64,000 nucleotides of DNA from Microvelia longipes (lineage: Eukaryota > Arthropoda > Insecta > Hemiptera > Veliidae). This document shows, in pieces, positions 1 to 12,064 of the stretch (positions within the stretch are counted from its first letter, which is position 1; each line of letters starts with the position of its first letter). The position numbers and the translations under genes are program-made. The notes beneath the pieces are model-generated. The model ran no database searches. It saw nothing but the letters and a program-made list of their open reading frames with translations, and was not told where the DNA came from. The stretch is taken from the NCBI GenBank assembly GCA_018340805.1, contig JACMZG010001911.1, positions 32,846,755-32,910,754 of the forward strand. The letters are read 5' to 3'.

Positions 1-439
1 ACGCACCCAAACTCTCATTTCTTTCATTAAGAGCCTTATAATCATTTTCTTGAACATTCCTAAGAATTTCAAGATTTTCCAGGGCCGTCATCTGTCCACA
101 TTTATCAATAAAGTGTAGCATCGCTACTTGGTGATCTAAATAATGATGCTTTCTATCATTAACATGTTGGTGAAATTTGCTGGGTGGTTTTTCATGTTCA
201 AAAAATCTGGTAGAGAATTCCCTGCCCGTTTGGCCAACATAAATACTGGCGCATGTACCGCATTTTAAAGCATAGACCCCGTTCTTATCATACGGTGATG
301 TTTTGTCATTATAGTTGCAAATATGGTTACGTAAGGAATTGATGTTTTTATAAGCAACGTTATAACCATTCCTCCTCAAAATGCGAGCCAGTCTCTCCGA
401 AACCGAACCGATATAAGGCAAACTGCGCCAAGGATGATT
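1..439 (-). pseudogene. Penelope-like element protein, C-terminal part with GIY-YIG endonuclease domain
   Basis: Read on the minus strand from 439 down to the window edge, one frame is open for about 146 codons. It begins in the PLE linker after the reverse transcriptase (LPYIGSVSERLARIL) and runs into a GIY-YIG nuclease domain (GVYALKCGTC, then YVGQTGRE and FFEH). In PLEs this domain follows the reverse transcriptase and is thought to cut the target DNA. The reverse transcriptase itself is absent: at 439 the frame stops abruptly and meets an inverted copy of the element's own 3' end (438-1000), so the copy is 5'-truncated. The C-terminus lies beyond the window. No stop is visible in this stretch. 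The family call is firm; activity is unlikely because of the truncation. Confidence 0.85.
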
Positions 440-1000
440 GTAAGGCTCTTAATGAAAGAAATAAGAGTTTGGGTGCGTCAGTGGTTAAATCTCTGGTGGG
501 AGCGCCACGATCGTCAGTCTGCTACAAGCCGCGGCCTAAGAAACTGGCAAGGAAGAATTAGACTCATCTCACCGGTACGACTCTATTTTTCATCTTGTCT
601 TTAGTGTCATTATTTATACTTTTTGGCATTTATTTTATTTTATTTATTTTATAATTATTTATTGTATTTATTTATTTATAATTATTTATTGATTTTTTAT
701 TTTATTTATAATTATTTATTTATTTTATTATTTATTTATTTATTGTTTTATTTATTTCTTCTGTTGGCTATTTTGTTTTTATTTGGTTGTTTTAGTCTTC
801 AGTGGTTTCTTTTATTTGTTTTGCTTATTTAGTTAGTTAGCTTTCTTTTTTTTACTTTTTTGACTTCTTTTTATTTTATTTTTTTGCCTTGTTTGGGTTA
901 TAGGCACTGATGATGATCGTTATGGTCGAAAGCTGGCTTTGTTTATTCAATTATATCGTTGTGGAAAGACAAATGCTGTTTACTTTTTTAAATCAATAAA
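438..1000 (+). mobile_element. Inverted Penelope-like 3' end: protein C-terminus, 3' tail and hammerhead core
   Basis: From 442 the plus strand encodes the last 39 residues of the same PLE protein (starting KALNERNKSLGAS) and stops with TAG at 559-561. The first codons are the reverse complement of the window's first 40 bases, so two copies of the C-terminal region lie head to head. A very T-rich tail follows (610-890, mostly TTTA/TTAT units), then a hammerhead-like core at 907-931. Placing an inverted piece of the 3' end in front of a truncated body is a known PLE arrangement. The right boundary is set only by the start of an unrelated repeat at about 1003. Confidence 0.7.
907..931 (+). ncRNA. 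Hammerhead ribozyme core of a Penelope-like element
   Basis: CTGATGA at 907-913, a short stem II (GATC pairing with GGTC) and GAAA at 928-931 give the conserved hammerhead core. Hammerhead motifs are known in PLE terminal repeats. Self-cleavage is inferred, not shown. Confidence 0.6.
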
Positions 1001-1002
1001 AA

Positions 1003-1330
1003 ATCGGGTACGGGATACCTCGGAAGTTCTCTACATTACATCGGATTTCCTACGCTCATCCTCCCTACTTCGGACTCGCATTGCTCGTCCTCAGAATATA
1101 AAGGTTGTAAAATACATACGTTTCATTCCTAACGATCACCTATCCAGGCATTGAACACGCTCGATGCTGCTTAACTTTTATGATCAACAAAAATCATGGA
1201 TGTACTTGTCGTTTTGAAACAAAACTCAGTGTTCTTATTTATTAGGTAAAGGTAAACTCATGTACCAAATTTAAACTTACGCTTGAACTAACGCTCATAA
1301 TAAGATAAAACTTAGCACATATGTTAGCAG
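1003..1330 (+). repeat. Dispersed family A repeat, 5' part
   Basis: Starts with the family A signature AAATCGGGTACGGGATACC and continues with the CGGACTCGC..GCTCGTCCTCAG block near 1060. The 3' half (ending TTTGCAAACACAATA in other copies) is missing. Family A occurs about eleven times here, is non-coding and was not recognised as a named family. Confidence 0.7.
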
Positions 1331-1394
1331 AATTATTGGGCCTATAGAATAAGCTCAATAATTCTTAGTGGCTTATTCTTTTTTATTTGATTTT

Positions 1395-1690
1395 TTTTAA
1401 GCTAAAAAGACTGGACAGTTTAAAAAGTGTTCTAATGTCTATATTCCATTGATTAGATGGGAATGCCTGTTGTAGCTAATGTTTGGAAGACCCTAAATCA
1501 GTTAAGTTAGCGTACTCCAAACATAATCATAACACCTAGACTAGTTTGACACTTGATTTCTGAACTTCGGATACAGTAATTGGATTGCTGTTATTTTAGT
1601 AAAGCTGGTCAAAGCTTTCATCGCTAACTTAAAATAGATAGAAACTGGGACACCGCGCATACAATAACGTTTTAACTAAAGCTCGATATC
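1395..1690 (+). repeat. Dispersed family D repeat, copy 1
   Basis: Matches 6840-7140 in the same orientation over roughly 250 bp. Shared blocks include GTAGCTAATGTTTGG, GCGTACTCCAA followed by CATAATCATAACACCTAGA, and ACTTAAAATAGATAGAAAC. No open frame; identity unknown. Confidence 0.65.
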
Positions 1691-2780
1691 TGTTTTTAAG
1701 TTGACATTAGAAATGAATTACCAAAAAACAAAATTGCTTATTTATGGCTTAAGAACGCAAATCATACATTACATTGTCAATTTAAAAAAATCAGGTTAAC
1801 AATTTTGACATTACAAAATTAGTGACTATAAACACCTAAAAATTAGGTTAAGACAATTAATGTGTTGTGTTCTTAAGACAAAAGTAAGACATTTTTGATT
1901 TTAACATGGGGGGCAACGTTTAAGAGAGAGAGAGGAGGCTTTTTATCACCATGTATTAGTCCAACAGTAAAATCAGAAATAACGATGTTCATGCAGTTAA
2001 TGCTGAATAATTAATGATTTTAATTAAAAATAAGGCAAATAACATTAATAATAAACAATACTATTTTAATAATTAACTGTTTTCACTATTGTCCACTACA
2101 TTACAACAACTACATCATTATTATCGGTTATATTAAAAACGGTTATAATTCGGCCAACAAATTCATATGATTATAACTAAATAAAAGAAAAAATCGTGTG
2201 GGAGCTTATCAAAAGTAAATAGTTGATAGTAAAAATCTCAATATTGTTAAAGGTATTATTTTACTTATAGCTTATAGTTTCCATTAACGACTAAGTCTGT
2301 AGTTCAGAGAGGATAACTGAAGTCCAAGTTTTTATACTTAAAAGTTTTGAATCTTGGGTACTAGTCTTTATACTAGTTTATAATGTTTCAAACGTCTATA
2401 ATGTTTTAAATTTAATAAATTGAAGGTTTTTAACTTGACTTTTCTCTAATTTGCTTCTTAAAGCTCACCAACAGATATAAAACAAATATTGTAGGGAAAA
2501 GTTTAAATAAGTAAAACAAACGGGTTAAATTAAATTGTATCCTTCTCGTCTATTTGATAAAATTAAAAAGTATAATGAACAGAACTCTCAGGTTTTCCGC
2601 TTATCCAATTATTTTTCTTTATAATCTTATTTTAAACTTTAGATACTCTAAAAGTGTTAGAAAATTATACTCTAGTTTAGAAAATAGTTTTTGCATATCA
2701 AAATCCAGTGAAGTTTATATAAAACTATAAGATCAAAGAAAATAATATTTTATTTAAATCCTCACTTATTAAATTGAATG
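1691..2780. other. AT-rich stretch, nothing recognised
   Basis: About 1.1 kb of AT-rich sequence with a short GA run at 1926-1938 and no coding signal or repeat that I could match elsewhere in the window. Confidence 0.4.
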
Positions 2781-3705
2781 GAAAAATCGGGTACGGGGTA
2801 CCTCGGAAGTTTTTTTCCTCACATCGAATTCCCTAAGCCCATCTTCTCTACTTCGTATTCGCTTCGCTCATCTCAGAATATAAAGTTCACCAAATGTATA
2901 TAACAACGCGTCTTTAGACTAGCTTTGCTCGTCCTCAGATTGTAAAGACACTTTCATTTTTATAGTTTTATTTTTAGTGGTCGGGTGACCACTAAAACTC
3001 CTCCACTGACTTCGCTCGTTGATACTTAAATTTTATTACCCACAAAAACAATAAATACACTAGCCGAACTAGAAACGTAGTGTACTTTTTTAAAACAAAG
3101 GGATATACTTGAACCCTACCTATTTCATCTCAATTGACTTAGTTAATTGATTTTTTACAATTTTCTAAAAAACGTATTTAAGTTATTAAATTGAACAAAT
3201 GGTGATAAGAAAAAGATATGAACTTGACACAGAAATTGATCTTCTAAGTTTCAATTCTCTAGCATAGACACGTTGAGAGCTATGATGAAAACGGACACAT
3301 ACACAAGGATAGAGAACTTTGTGAGAACCACTTAGGAGGTCTCAAAAACACCTAAACGGGCAATTCTGGCGAAATCCCGGTTTCGGATTCTTTTTGCAAA
3401 CACAATATTCCTACATATAATCTTATCTTATGCCCGTTTAGAGCCTTGCGGCTCATCAGGGATAACCCCTGCGGGAACCACCTCGGGTTGTATTAGCAAC
3501 CGTTACGCTTAAAGTGTATTTTAAAGCTGGCGATAATTTATCTAATCAATAATCTTCAATAAACTGAGAGCGTAACCTGGGATGCGAACCCCAGACCTCT
3601 GTGGGTGTCAAGGGTCAGTGTAAAGACTAACGCCTTAACGACCTCGGCCACGGAGGCGGCCTATATATAATACGTACGTTATAAATAAGGAAAAGTAAAA
3701 ACCAT
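2781..3705 (+). repeat. Dispersed family A repeat, near full length, interrupted by a SINE
   Basis: Begins AAAATCGGGTACGGGGTACC at 2783, has two GCTTCGCTC/GCTTTGCTC blocks (about 2855 and 2925), and reaches the family 3' end with TTTTTGCAAACACAATATTCC near 3395-3412. A tRNA-headed SINE (3423-3659) interrupts it, after which the family ending TTATAAATAAGGAAAAGTAAAA resumes. Removing the SINE leaves an element of roughly 690 bp. Confidence 0.75.
3423..3659 (-). mobile_element. tRNA-derived SINE with target-site duplication
   Basis: On the minus strand it starts with a tRNA-like head: A box in GTGGCCGAGGTCGTTAAGGC and B box GGTTCGCATCC about 50 bases later, as in Leu/Ser-type tRNAs. It ends in two ATAAG units. 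It is flanked by CCTACATATAAT (3411-3422) and CCTATATATAAT (3660-3671), a 12-bp duplication with one difference, and sits inside a family A repeat. The body contains the hairpin GAGCCGCAAGGCTC. The RNA polymerase III promoter role is inferred from the boxes. Confidence 0.8.
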
Positions 3706-5840
3706 TTATTACGTGCCTACAACACACAATTTAAATATACATAAATCTGTATAAAACATAAATTGACTTAACCAGCAAAAGCAGTTGTAGTTTTATAACT
3801 AAAGGTGAAAATATTACGAGAGAGCCACATTAAGATGATCTGTTTTGAGAACAACTAACTGACCTACGCCTTCTTTAAATAACTTTTAGTAATTAGATAG
3901 AAGTAGCAAGTTAGTAATTGGTGAATGGTACATGTCTAGAAGTTTTAAAACATACTCAAGAGTAAACAAAAGTTAAAACTATATTATGATAAAATTACCT
4001 CATATGCAGCTTAGCTTATTATATTTTCTTAATGGAAATCATCTGAAACATAGCAAAATAAAATAAGTTATTAGTCTATAACATTTAATAAATCTGCATT
4101 TAAAACAGAGGCTTTGGCACTAGCCGTTATACAGGCAAGGCCTCAAAACGTACTTACTAACTGCACTAGTAAGCTTCTCTGGGTTGACCAAGAGTTAGAG
4201 GAACCCCTTCCTAACTCCCTACACTTAGTACATATATATGTATTAATATATACATACATTAATATATACGTATTACTGACATGTATTCTAATAAAACGAG
4301 GGCCCTCTGACAGACACATAAGGCAGATCTCTTATCTCCTCTATAACCTTTTACTATGGAAAATTTGGATCTGTCATTAAGGTTGAATCTAATCATATCT
4401 CGGACAGATCTCTTGATACCCTACCTTTTTAGCTTCTTTAGCTAACCAGTATACTGAAATTAGACTTTCCTTATCAAAATTATATCTGTTGGCGTGGGTT
4501 TAATTTTTTTGAATTCATGTTGCTCTGCTACAACAACATAAAATAAAAAATAACAACGTTCCACATGTAATAAAGAAAGGTTAGGTTAGAAGCTGATTTT
4601 AAAAATTTCAATTAAATAGATTCTAGCGAATTTTCTTTAAACAATTGCTAATGAAATCGCTAAGCCCGAAGTTTGGATGTGTGACACAAATCCGTTTTTG
4701 AAGTCCTTCATTACAAAATAAAAGGTTTACCTCTTTCTTCAGGTTCCCATCCATGCAACTATGCAATTAAATACGCTGTTTAACCTACTCTATATGAGAC
4801 CTATCACAATCTTTCACAAATCCCTTCACTAATATTTCCAACCGTAATCCTTTTCCCTTAACCTGCTACCCTAGTAATTTGGTAAAATTACCTTAAGAGC
4901 AGCCAGGCATTGCTATTGTTTTTACTTTATCTACCTTTAATCTGCGTGACCTAAGGAATGACGTATCAGTTGCATTGTACAAGATCCCACCAATGAAATA
5001 AAATTATTATGACGTAACTAACCGCCATTAATGACGATGAAGAATGTTTGACCCACATGATTTATATCAGACCTATAAACGAGCTAAGTATCACTTCATC
5101 ATTAGTATAATTTCAAATTTTATATTATTATATATAGTATTTGTTTTAATACTAGTTAAACAAAAATATAGGTCTTATTAATTTGATGACAGCAAAATAC
5201 ATTGACGTAGTCTAAAAAGTTGAATCTAAAATAGTTGCGCTTCCAGGAAGCACAAGTAGACCTTATGCCGAATTTTTTAGCCAGTTTTAACTCTCAATTG
5301 TGAAAACAGACAGACAATATGAAAAAAACAACTCTCAACGTCATAAAAGTATGTAAAAAGAAAAATAATAATGAAATCTCGGATTCAGATATTATAATGG
5401 TGAACGCAATAGTTTTATTATGTACCTACGATAATAGGCAAGAGAACGTCAAAACCAGTTATAATTTTACAGCTCTTCAATTTTTCCCAATAATCTTTAT
5501 CGAGTTCGAGAAAATCTCTGGAAAAATGTTTTTTATCTCTATTCGACCTGTTAATCCGATTGGAAGAGCTTTGGATTTCGGTTAAAGTAGACATGTTTTT
5601 TCCGGTCATATATATTTTTTATAGACTTCTATTATTCGTGATAGTAACATAAAACAAGGTAGCTTATGTTTTCAACATTAGTGCAAAAAAGGGATTAAAA
5701 CAATAGGTATTGAGACTCGAAGCCACTACGTGCCGTCGGCAGTGTGCGGCTACATCGTTGTTGTCTAGTATCAATGTAACGTTCCTATAATCGGCATGCT
5801 ACCACAATATTTTAACGTTTAGGGACAAACTCTTAATATA
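3706..5840. other. Intergenic, no gene recognised
   Basis: No supportable coding region. A short palindromic TATA/ATAC tract lies at 4228-4270. The open frames at 4114-4380 and 5319-5585 have no recognisable motif. Confidence 0.4.
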
Positions 5841-5842
5841 AG

Positions 5843-5932
<90 letters not shown>
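5841..5932. repeat. TA microsatellite
   Basis: About 90 bp of alternating TA with a few AATA interruptions. Unlike the other long TA tracts in the window it is not flanked by recognisable H-family sequence. Confidence 0.9.
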
Positions 5933-5935
<3 letters not shown>

Positions 5936-6839
5936 CTTTTAATGTACAATAAATATTATTAAATGTTTTACTATCTTTTTTTACGGGGGTTTATATTACA
6001 ATTAATTAAAAATTAATTATAAAAAATATAATTTCCTAAAGACCCGAATAATAGGATGATAACAAATAATAAAAAAATGAAAATTTATTTAACATAAAAT
6101 TTAAATACTATATAAATCGTATTTATACGAAGATATAATTTTATCTCTGCAGTATGTCAAAAATAGATTTCCGAGAAGGAAACTTTGGAAAAAAATTAAA
6201 TCATTCTAAAATAATATTGATAGAGTTAACTGTTTTTAATAACGAAGAAGTATTTCATAACAAATAATACTAAATGCAATATTGTAATCTCATCAAAATT
6301 AGATTTAGTAAATTGTATATTAGGCTGTTCACCGATTATATAAAATTGTATTTTATGGATAAAAAAAGAATACAACAAAAATATTTACATCAAGGTTATG
6401 TTTGGGGGTTTTTCAATATTCTTAATTAACCTGTAAAAAAAATTATAAAATAGTCATGGACTACTTAAGAAAATATTGGCTGGAGCTTTAGAATGAACTT
6501 ACACAATCCGGGGAAGCATACGAGGTTACTAGAGTACATATTGTATGAGATTATATATTTGATATGTAGATATATATAAGTGATTGATGATTGGTCGAAG
6601 TTTTAATAACTTTTTAAGAAGAACAAGAAGATTTTATAATTTTTCTCAAATAATCCATTCAAGATTTTATCTTAACAATGTCTAATTGTGTTTTTATGTC
6701 TAAGTTCTCTTTAATGTTTTCTAAAGTAAATTAATCAATAATAGGTTAAGACACATTGCGTTCCTATTTAGATATTTAAGAACTCAGTTTAAAGATTCTA
6801 ATTAAATTATTATTTTCTAAATAATTTTTTGTTACAAAG
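5933..6839. other. AT-rich stretch, nothing recognised
   Basis: No open frame with a recognisable motif, RNA gene or repeat matched elsewhere. Confidence 0.4.
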
Positions 6840-7140
6840 ATAATAGACTAGACATTTTAAAAATTGTTCAATTTTCTATAATTTAATGAATAAATTGGTA
6901 TTCTAGGAGTAGCTAATGTTTGGGAGCCCCATACATCATTAAAGTCAGCGTACTCCAATCATAATCATAACACCTAGAGTAGTTTGAAACTTGATCCTAG
7001 AAATTCAGATACAGTAGTTGATTTGCATTTTTAAGTAAGGCTGATCAAAGTTCTCATCTCTAACTTAAAATAGATAGAAACTGGGACACAGACTCCAGAA
7101 CCTCAGTACCATACAATAGCGTTTCAACTAGCGTCCTAAA
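6840..7140 (+). repeat. Dispersed family D repeat, copy 2
   Basis: Direct, diverged copy of 1395-1690. It has a small extra segment near 7085-7105 (CAGACTCCAGAACCTCAGTA) that copy 1 lacks. Confidence 0.65.
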
Positions 7141-9350
7141 TATAAATCCCGAATCCTTTATTCCCTTAGCCTTAATATCACTCAAGTAAACCCCTCCTTT
7201 AGAAAATGAGCTTGATCAACTGATCAATTATAGAACTGCTCCCGGTGTCAGCAAACGGTAATCTCATATTTTCTCTTACAACTTTCCTTTTAACTGTTTG
7301 ATTCTTCCTTTATTTTTCATCTGTTCTTAATTATTTATTTGTATATTCTTTAGGAGGACGTAGAGATAGTTAGAAAGAGGTTCTCCTATGTCTTACTTCG
7401 CTCTGGTAAATCTATGTCTACAATCTCCGTTATATAGTACAATAAATAAACCAGTATGAGCCTCTGTATAATGCAAAGGAGACCCGCAAGTAAGCCAGCG
7501 AGGTTGCAAAGCGGTACACATAATGTTTTAAAAGTAATCTAAAACGGAAAATAATGCTAATCAACAACTAATACACAAGGGACTTTTTGTGAGCAAGCCA
7601 AGGCCAAGCGATGTAACCAGAGGCCCTAGGCCCTTCGTTTTATGTTTTTATTTAAACATATAGAGGACCTAAAAAGTCTTAATATGTTTAAAGTTCTTGG
7701 TCACATTCAAGATATCGAACATTTTAAGACATTTTTAGCATAATAAGGGCTGGAATGGCCCGTAATATATGAAAGTAAAGTAGTTGAGGGGGTGTGTGGG
7801 CCACAAAATATGTTTTTAGAATCACAACCAAAATACATATTGAGAGGCGGAGGGGGAGGGGAGGCTAATAGGGTATTCGAAAACAAAGAGGCTAAATAGG
7901 GCCCAAAAATTATAATTTCGGTTATATAGAAACAAAAAATAAAGTCGTTTAAGACCAATAATTTATATAAAAATTTATTCAAAATTTCTCAGAAGTAATT
8001 ACATTATATTTCCTTTTAATATAAAATGTATTTTTGTTTACCTTGCAAAAATATTCACGGCAATTAGATTTTTTACAAAGTTTATTGAGGGAAAATATTT
8101 TCGTCTTAACTTCTAACTTCTAAATTTTGTAAGAACGATATTACTAATAAAAAAGTATGAACTAAATGATTCAATTAAAAATTATGTATTCAGATGTTTA
8201 TATCCCAAATTATAAGACGAAACGAAAAAATATTTAACAAGCAATTATATTCATACTGTCATCTTAAAATGACATAAAAATATATAAATGGAAAAAGTCT
8301 AAAAAAAAAGTCGAGAAGAATATTAAAGATATTAAGTTACAATATCTCCTCAACTCTTAATGTATATTATTATTATATTGATACAGAATATACAACAATA
8401 AAGAAATAAAGAAAACGTTTTATTTTTAAACGGAAAGTTTTAAAACTGGTTCTTGCATCGTATTAGTATTAGACGATGGAGTACGATGACGTCATAACAG
8501 AGCGTCTTAAACATTGAAGGTAAAGTACAGTTATAGAAAGTAAAAAACAAAAATATATTATATTGTATTATTATTTGTATTGTGATTTCTTCCAATGATA
8601 ATAAATTTGTACTTAAAAAATATATTTTTTATATTTCGATATTGAAAACGGAGAGTTTTTAATATTTCTTTATCTTTAATTATAGTTATGGTAATTCTTA
8701 TAATATTGATACCGAAATACAAAAATCAAAAAGAAAACATATTTATAAAACTGGAGTGTATATAAGGGTAAATAATTCTTTTCTAACCGTCCAGCATGTA
8801 TGATTACTATCTGATTACCAAAATGTGTTTTTTACAGTAACTTAAATAAGTTAAATTGGAGCATACTAATATATGGATCACTTCTAAAACTGAGTCATAT
8901 CCTAAACAATTTGAACCGGAATTGGAATTAAATTGTTTGACATATTAAGTTTCTGAAATAAATAATATAAAGGTATGTTTCAAATAAACTTTTTAAAGTA
9001 ACCGTGGAAAGACACATCTTAGTTATAATATTTTTATATATGCCAGACGATTACGAAACAAATAATTGGAATAATTTCCAAATATATAGTCTGGTTGAGC
9101 ATACCAAACTTAAAATCTGACCCCTTGTTTAAACGTATTTTCAAATTAAACTTTTAATTACCACTGTGTTTTGTTTTCCAATTTACTTAGAATGACAAGG
9201 TTATAATGACAGTTGTTTTTATAGAAATTTTAAAGCTCTTAGTCAATGAAATTAGTCCAGACTAATTAATACTAAACATATATTGTCAGCATAAACATAT
9301 TAAAAAACCAACATGGGAGATGCATTTAAATCACTATAAGATAGACAAAT
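7141..9350. other. Intergenic, no gene recognised
   Basis: AT-rich. The minus-strand open frame at 7707-7982 contains a run of prolines coded by a G-rich tract (7845-7862) and has no recognisable domain. I see no other feature. Confidence 0.4.
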
Positions 9351-10100
9351 AATTCTAGCGCGGTGGTCCGCATGTCAGGCGAATTTCCTTTGGAATGTGT
9401 CGTTTGGAATCCGTGCTTAACCATCGATTGTTACTTAAGGATTTCGTTTATGCTTTATAACTGAAGCAGTTACTCAATTATCAAGCACTACTCGTAACTC
9501 ATGTTTTATGTATTTTCCAATGGAAATACACTAAAATCTTTTAAGAAACCAACCATGAAACTATATGAGTATTAAAATAGTGCAAATATTGGTGTGAACA
9601 GCCAAGTTTAGAGGCATAGTTTTGTATAATCAACAGGATAATTATGCGCATTTGCTTTGAAAAATACAGAAAAAATGAGTTACAAGTATTGTTTAATAAT
9701 TGAGTAACTGCTTAAGTTATAAAGCATAAACCGGAACCTTAAGCAACAAATGAATGGTTAAGCATGGAAACACGTATTCTAAAGAAAATTCGCCCATCAT
9801 GCAGACCACCACGCCAGAATTTTTCTTATCTCATCAGAAACCAACCATGAAAGAAATTGAGTATTAAACTAGTGCGTATAATAGTGTGCACTGCCAACTT
9901 TAGAGTATATTTAACGCCATAATTATGTGCATTTCCTTCGAAAACACAGAAAAAATGAGTTCCGAGTAGTGCTTGATAATTGGTAACTGCTTAAGCTCTG
10001 AAGCATAAATCGGATCCTTAAGTAAGAAATGGTTTTTAAGCACGGAGACTCGCTTTCCAAAGGAAATTCGTCCGACATTCGGACCACCACGCTTGAATTT
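9351..10100. mobile_element. Foldback element with long terminal inverted repeats and a duplicated right arm
   Basis: The left end (AATTCTAGCGCGGTGGTCCG at 9351) is repeated inverted at the right end (rc of 10081-10100, AAATTCAAGCGTGGTGGTCC). The inverted similarity reaches about 185 bp inward, including AGCAGTTACTCAATTATCAAGCACTACTCG on the left. The right arm is present twice: about 9640-9826 and about 9930-10100, each preceded by AGAAACCAACCATGAAA. A degenerate relative of the end lies at 21955-22020. No transposase is encoded, so it is non-autonomous; the superfamily is not determined. Confidence 0.75.
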
Positions 10101-11165
10101 GTTGAAGTGTTTACGGATTGGTTGGGTGCAAAAAATTCGTTTTTCGAAAGTCTCCCTTCTTAAAAGTTTTCACTTGACGTAAAACTAAAATTTGTTATAA
10201 TTATATTTTAAATTTTTGTACCTTAACCTTATAAGTACTTTTATTTTGAAAAGCACCAAGAGTAAAGTTGGTTAACAACTTATTAATTAGCTGCATTAAA
10301 ACAAATTTTGCAAAAAAATATAAAAATTACGAATACAAAAATTTAAGCACCCTCCCCCCTTTGTCATTGCCCCTGTTATATTATAAACATATATAAATGA
10401 AACGTTTTTCATTTAAAATAATAATTTATTAAAACATTTTATTATAAAAAATATAATTCTATAATTTTAAATATGGGACTAATATATAGAGGGTTCAAGG
10501 GGGAAATAATTTACTATGGAACTTTTTATTACAAATCTCAATTACTTTAAAAAGTGCGTAAATTTCATTTATAAAATAACATTTTTTGAATTATAAAAAT
10601 TACACCTAGTTCTCTCTCAGCCACTTTAGGAAAAAATGTACTATTTTGGTACAAGATTCATGGTACAAATTTGTTATTTGGATAAATTTTGGACTAAGCA
10701 AACTTTTTTTAAGAGAACTTTATGTCAAAAAATAAGTCATTTACATGTAAGCGCAGACATACTGTTTATATATATCTATATATACACTCAAATGTCTTCT
10801 ACTTACTATAATTTCTACTACTACTATAATTTCTACAAAAAATATATATTCGTAAATATATCTGTGTATTTAAAAGATAAAATACGTCTAAAACCATTTA
10901 AAATAAATTCGCTTACATATTCATCTTGTGGTTCATTAAAAACTAGCAGTGGAAGCTTTTATTTTTAAACGAGTCGGTCTTACTAACTACGCCCGACTGG
11001 TTAGCACAAAACCTTTCAAGACTCTAAGGGAGTAATTTAATTCAGCTACATCAACAATCCATTAAAATCAAACCAGAAAAAAAGAAAAACCTTTGGTTTC
11101 CAGTGGACATTTTTTTCAGAACAAATATAAAAAGAGAACTAATAAAATTAAACTAAAGTAAAAAT
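10101..11165. other. AT-rich intergenic stretch
   Basis: Nothing recognised. The open frame at 10636-10968 is dominated by Tyr/Ile/Phe from TA-rich DNA and is not supported as a gene. Confidence 0.4.
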
Positions 11166-11810
11166 AAACAAAGAAAAAATTCATGCGCAGGGTACATCGG
11201 AATCGTTTCTCACCTCATTGGATTCGCTAAGCTCATACTACCTTTTTGGATTTGTTACACCGTCCAAAGATTTTCGCTCGCGGAAGTCTTAAAATATAAA
11301 AATGCCTAACTTATAGTGAAGTATATCTTTGAACTCGCTTCGCTTCTCTCAGATATAGGAGATCATATTTATATTGCAGCGGCCACTAACCCACCTACTG
11401 ACCACGCTTGTCAATGATACACACGATCCAATAGAAATTGTGGATATACTTTGCTTATCAACTCTATTAGCGATTTAAAAAATATATACATATCATTTGT
11501 TAGAAAATTGAATAAATCCTGTAATCCTGACAAAGAAATTAAGCTTAGTACATGTTTTCGTCCTACATGGATGTACAATTTATTTTATACGATATATCGG
11601 AGTACGATATACAAATTATTAAAACATATTTTTGTGGTTTATAAATATTAATTTTTTTTCAGAATTATTAGTAACAGTTACTGAAAATATTTTTGGAAAG
11701 CACAACAGGTCCTGAAGATTAATTTTTGTATCAAATTTCATCTCCCTAACATAAACACACTGTTAGCTACGAAAAGCATACATTTACTCAACAAAATTAG
11801 GTAAAAACCA
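11166..11810 (+). repeat. Dispersed family A repeat, degenerate
   Basis: Diverged start (GCGCAGGGTACATCGGAA near 11183), one GAACTCGCTTCGCTTCTCTCAG block at about 11331 and a recognisable GCAGCGGCCACTAACCCACC block at about 11378. The later part keeps TTTCATCTCCCTAACATAAACACAC. Boundaries are approximate. Confidence 0.55.
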
Positions 11811-12064
11811 TCTGTAACGGAAAATTCATGTGAGATCTCAGTTCCTGATTATTGCTACCTACACAATACCATTTCTTTAAATCTACGGTTTAAAATTAAA
11901 AGGAAATTTTATTTGTTTGCTTAGACAGTCGGTAAATAATAATTGCTGTTCTTAAATAAATATATTAATATTAGAATATTAAATTCCAATATGCAAAGTT
12001 AACTTTGAGTTGGATTGTCGACGCAGGACGTAAGTATCTTGCTATGTGTTAAAAATATATTTTA

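Noticed and set aside
623..832. 69-residue open frame rich in Tyr/Leu/Ile/Phe
   Set aside because: Product of the T-rich low-complexity PLE tail.
3560..3660. Possible functional tRNA gene (Leu/Ser-like) on the minus strand
   Set aside because: A and B boxes are present, but the sequence lacks proper arm pairing, runs into a SINE body and is bracketed by a target duplication, so it is the head of a SINE.
10636..10968. 110-residue open frame
   Set aside because: Tyr/Ile-rich from AT-rich DNA, with no motif, splice context or homology that I recognise.
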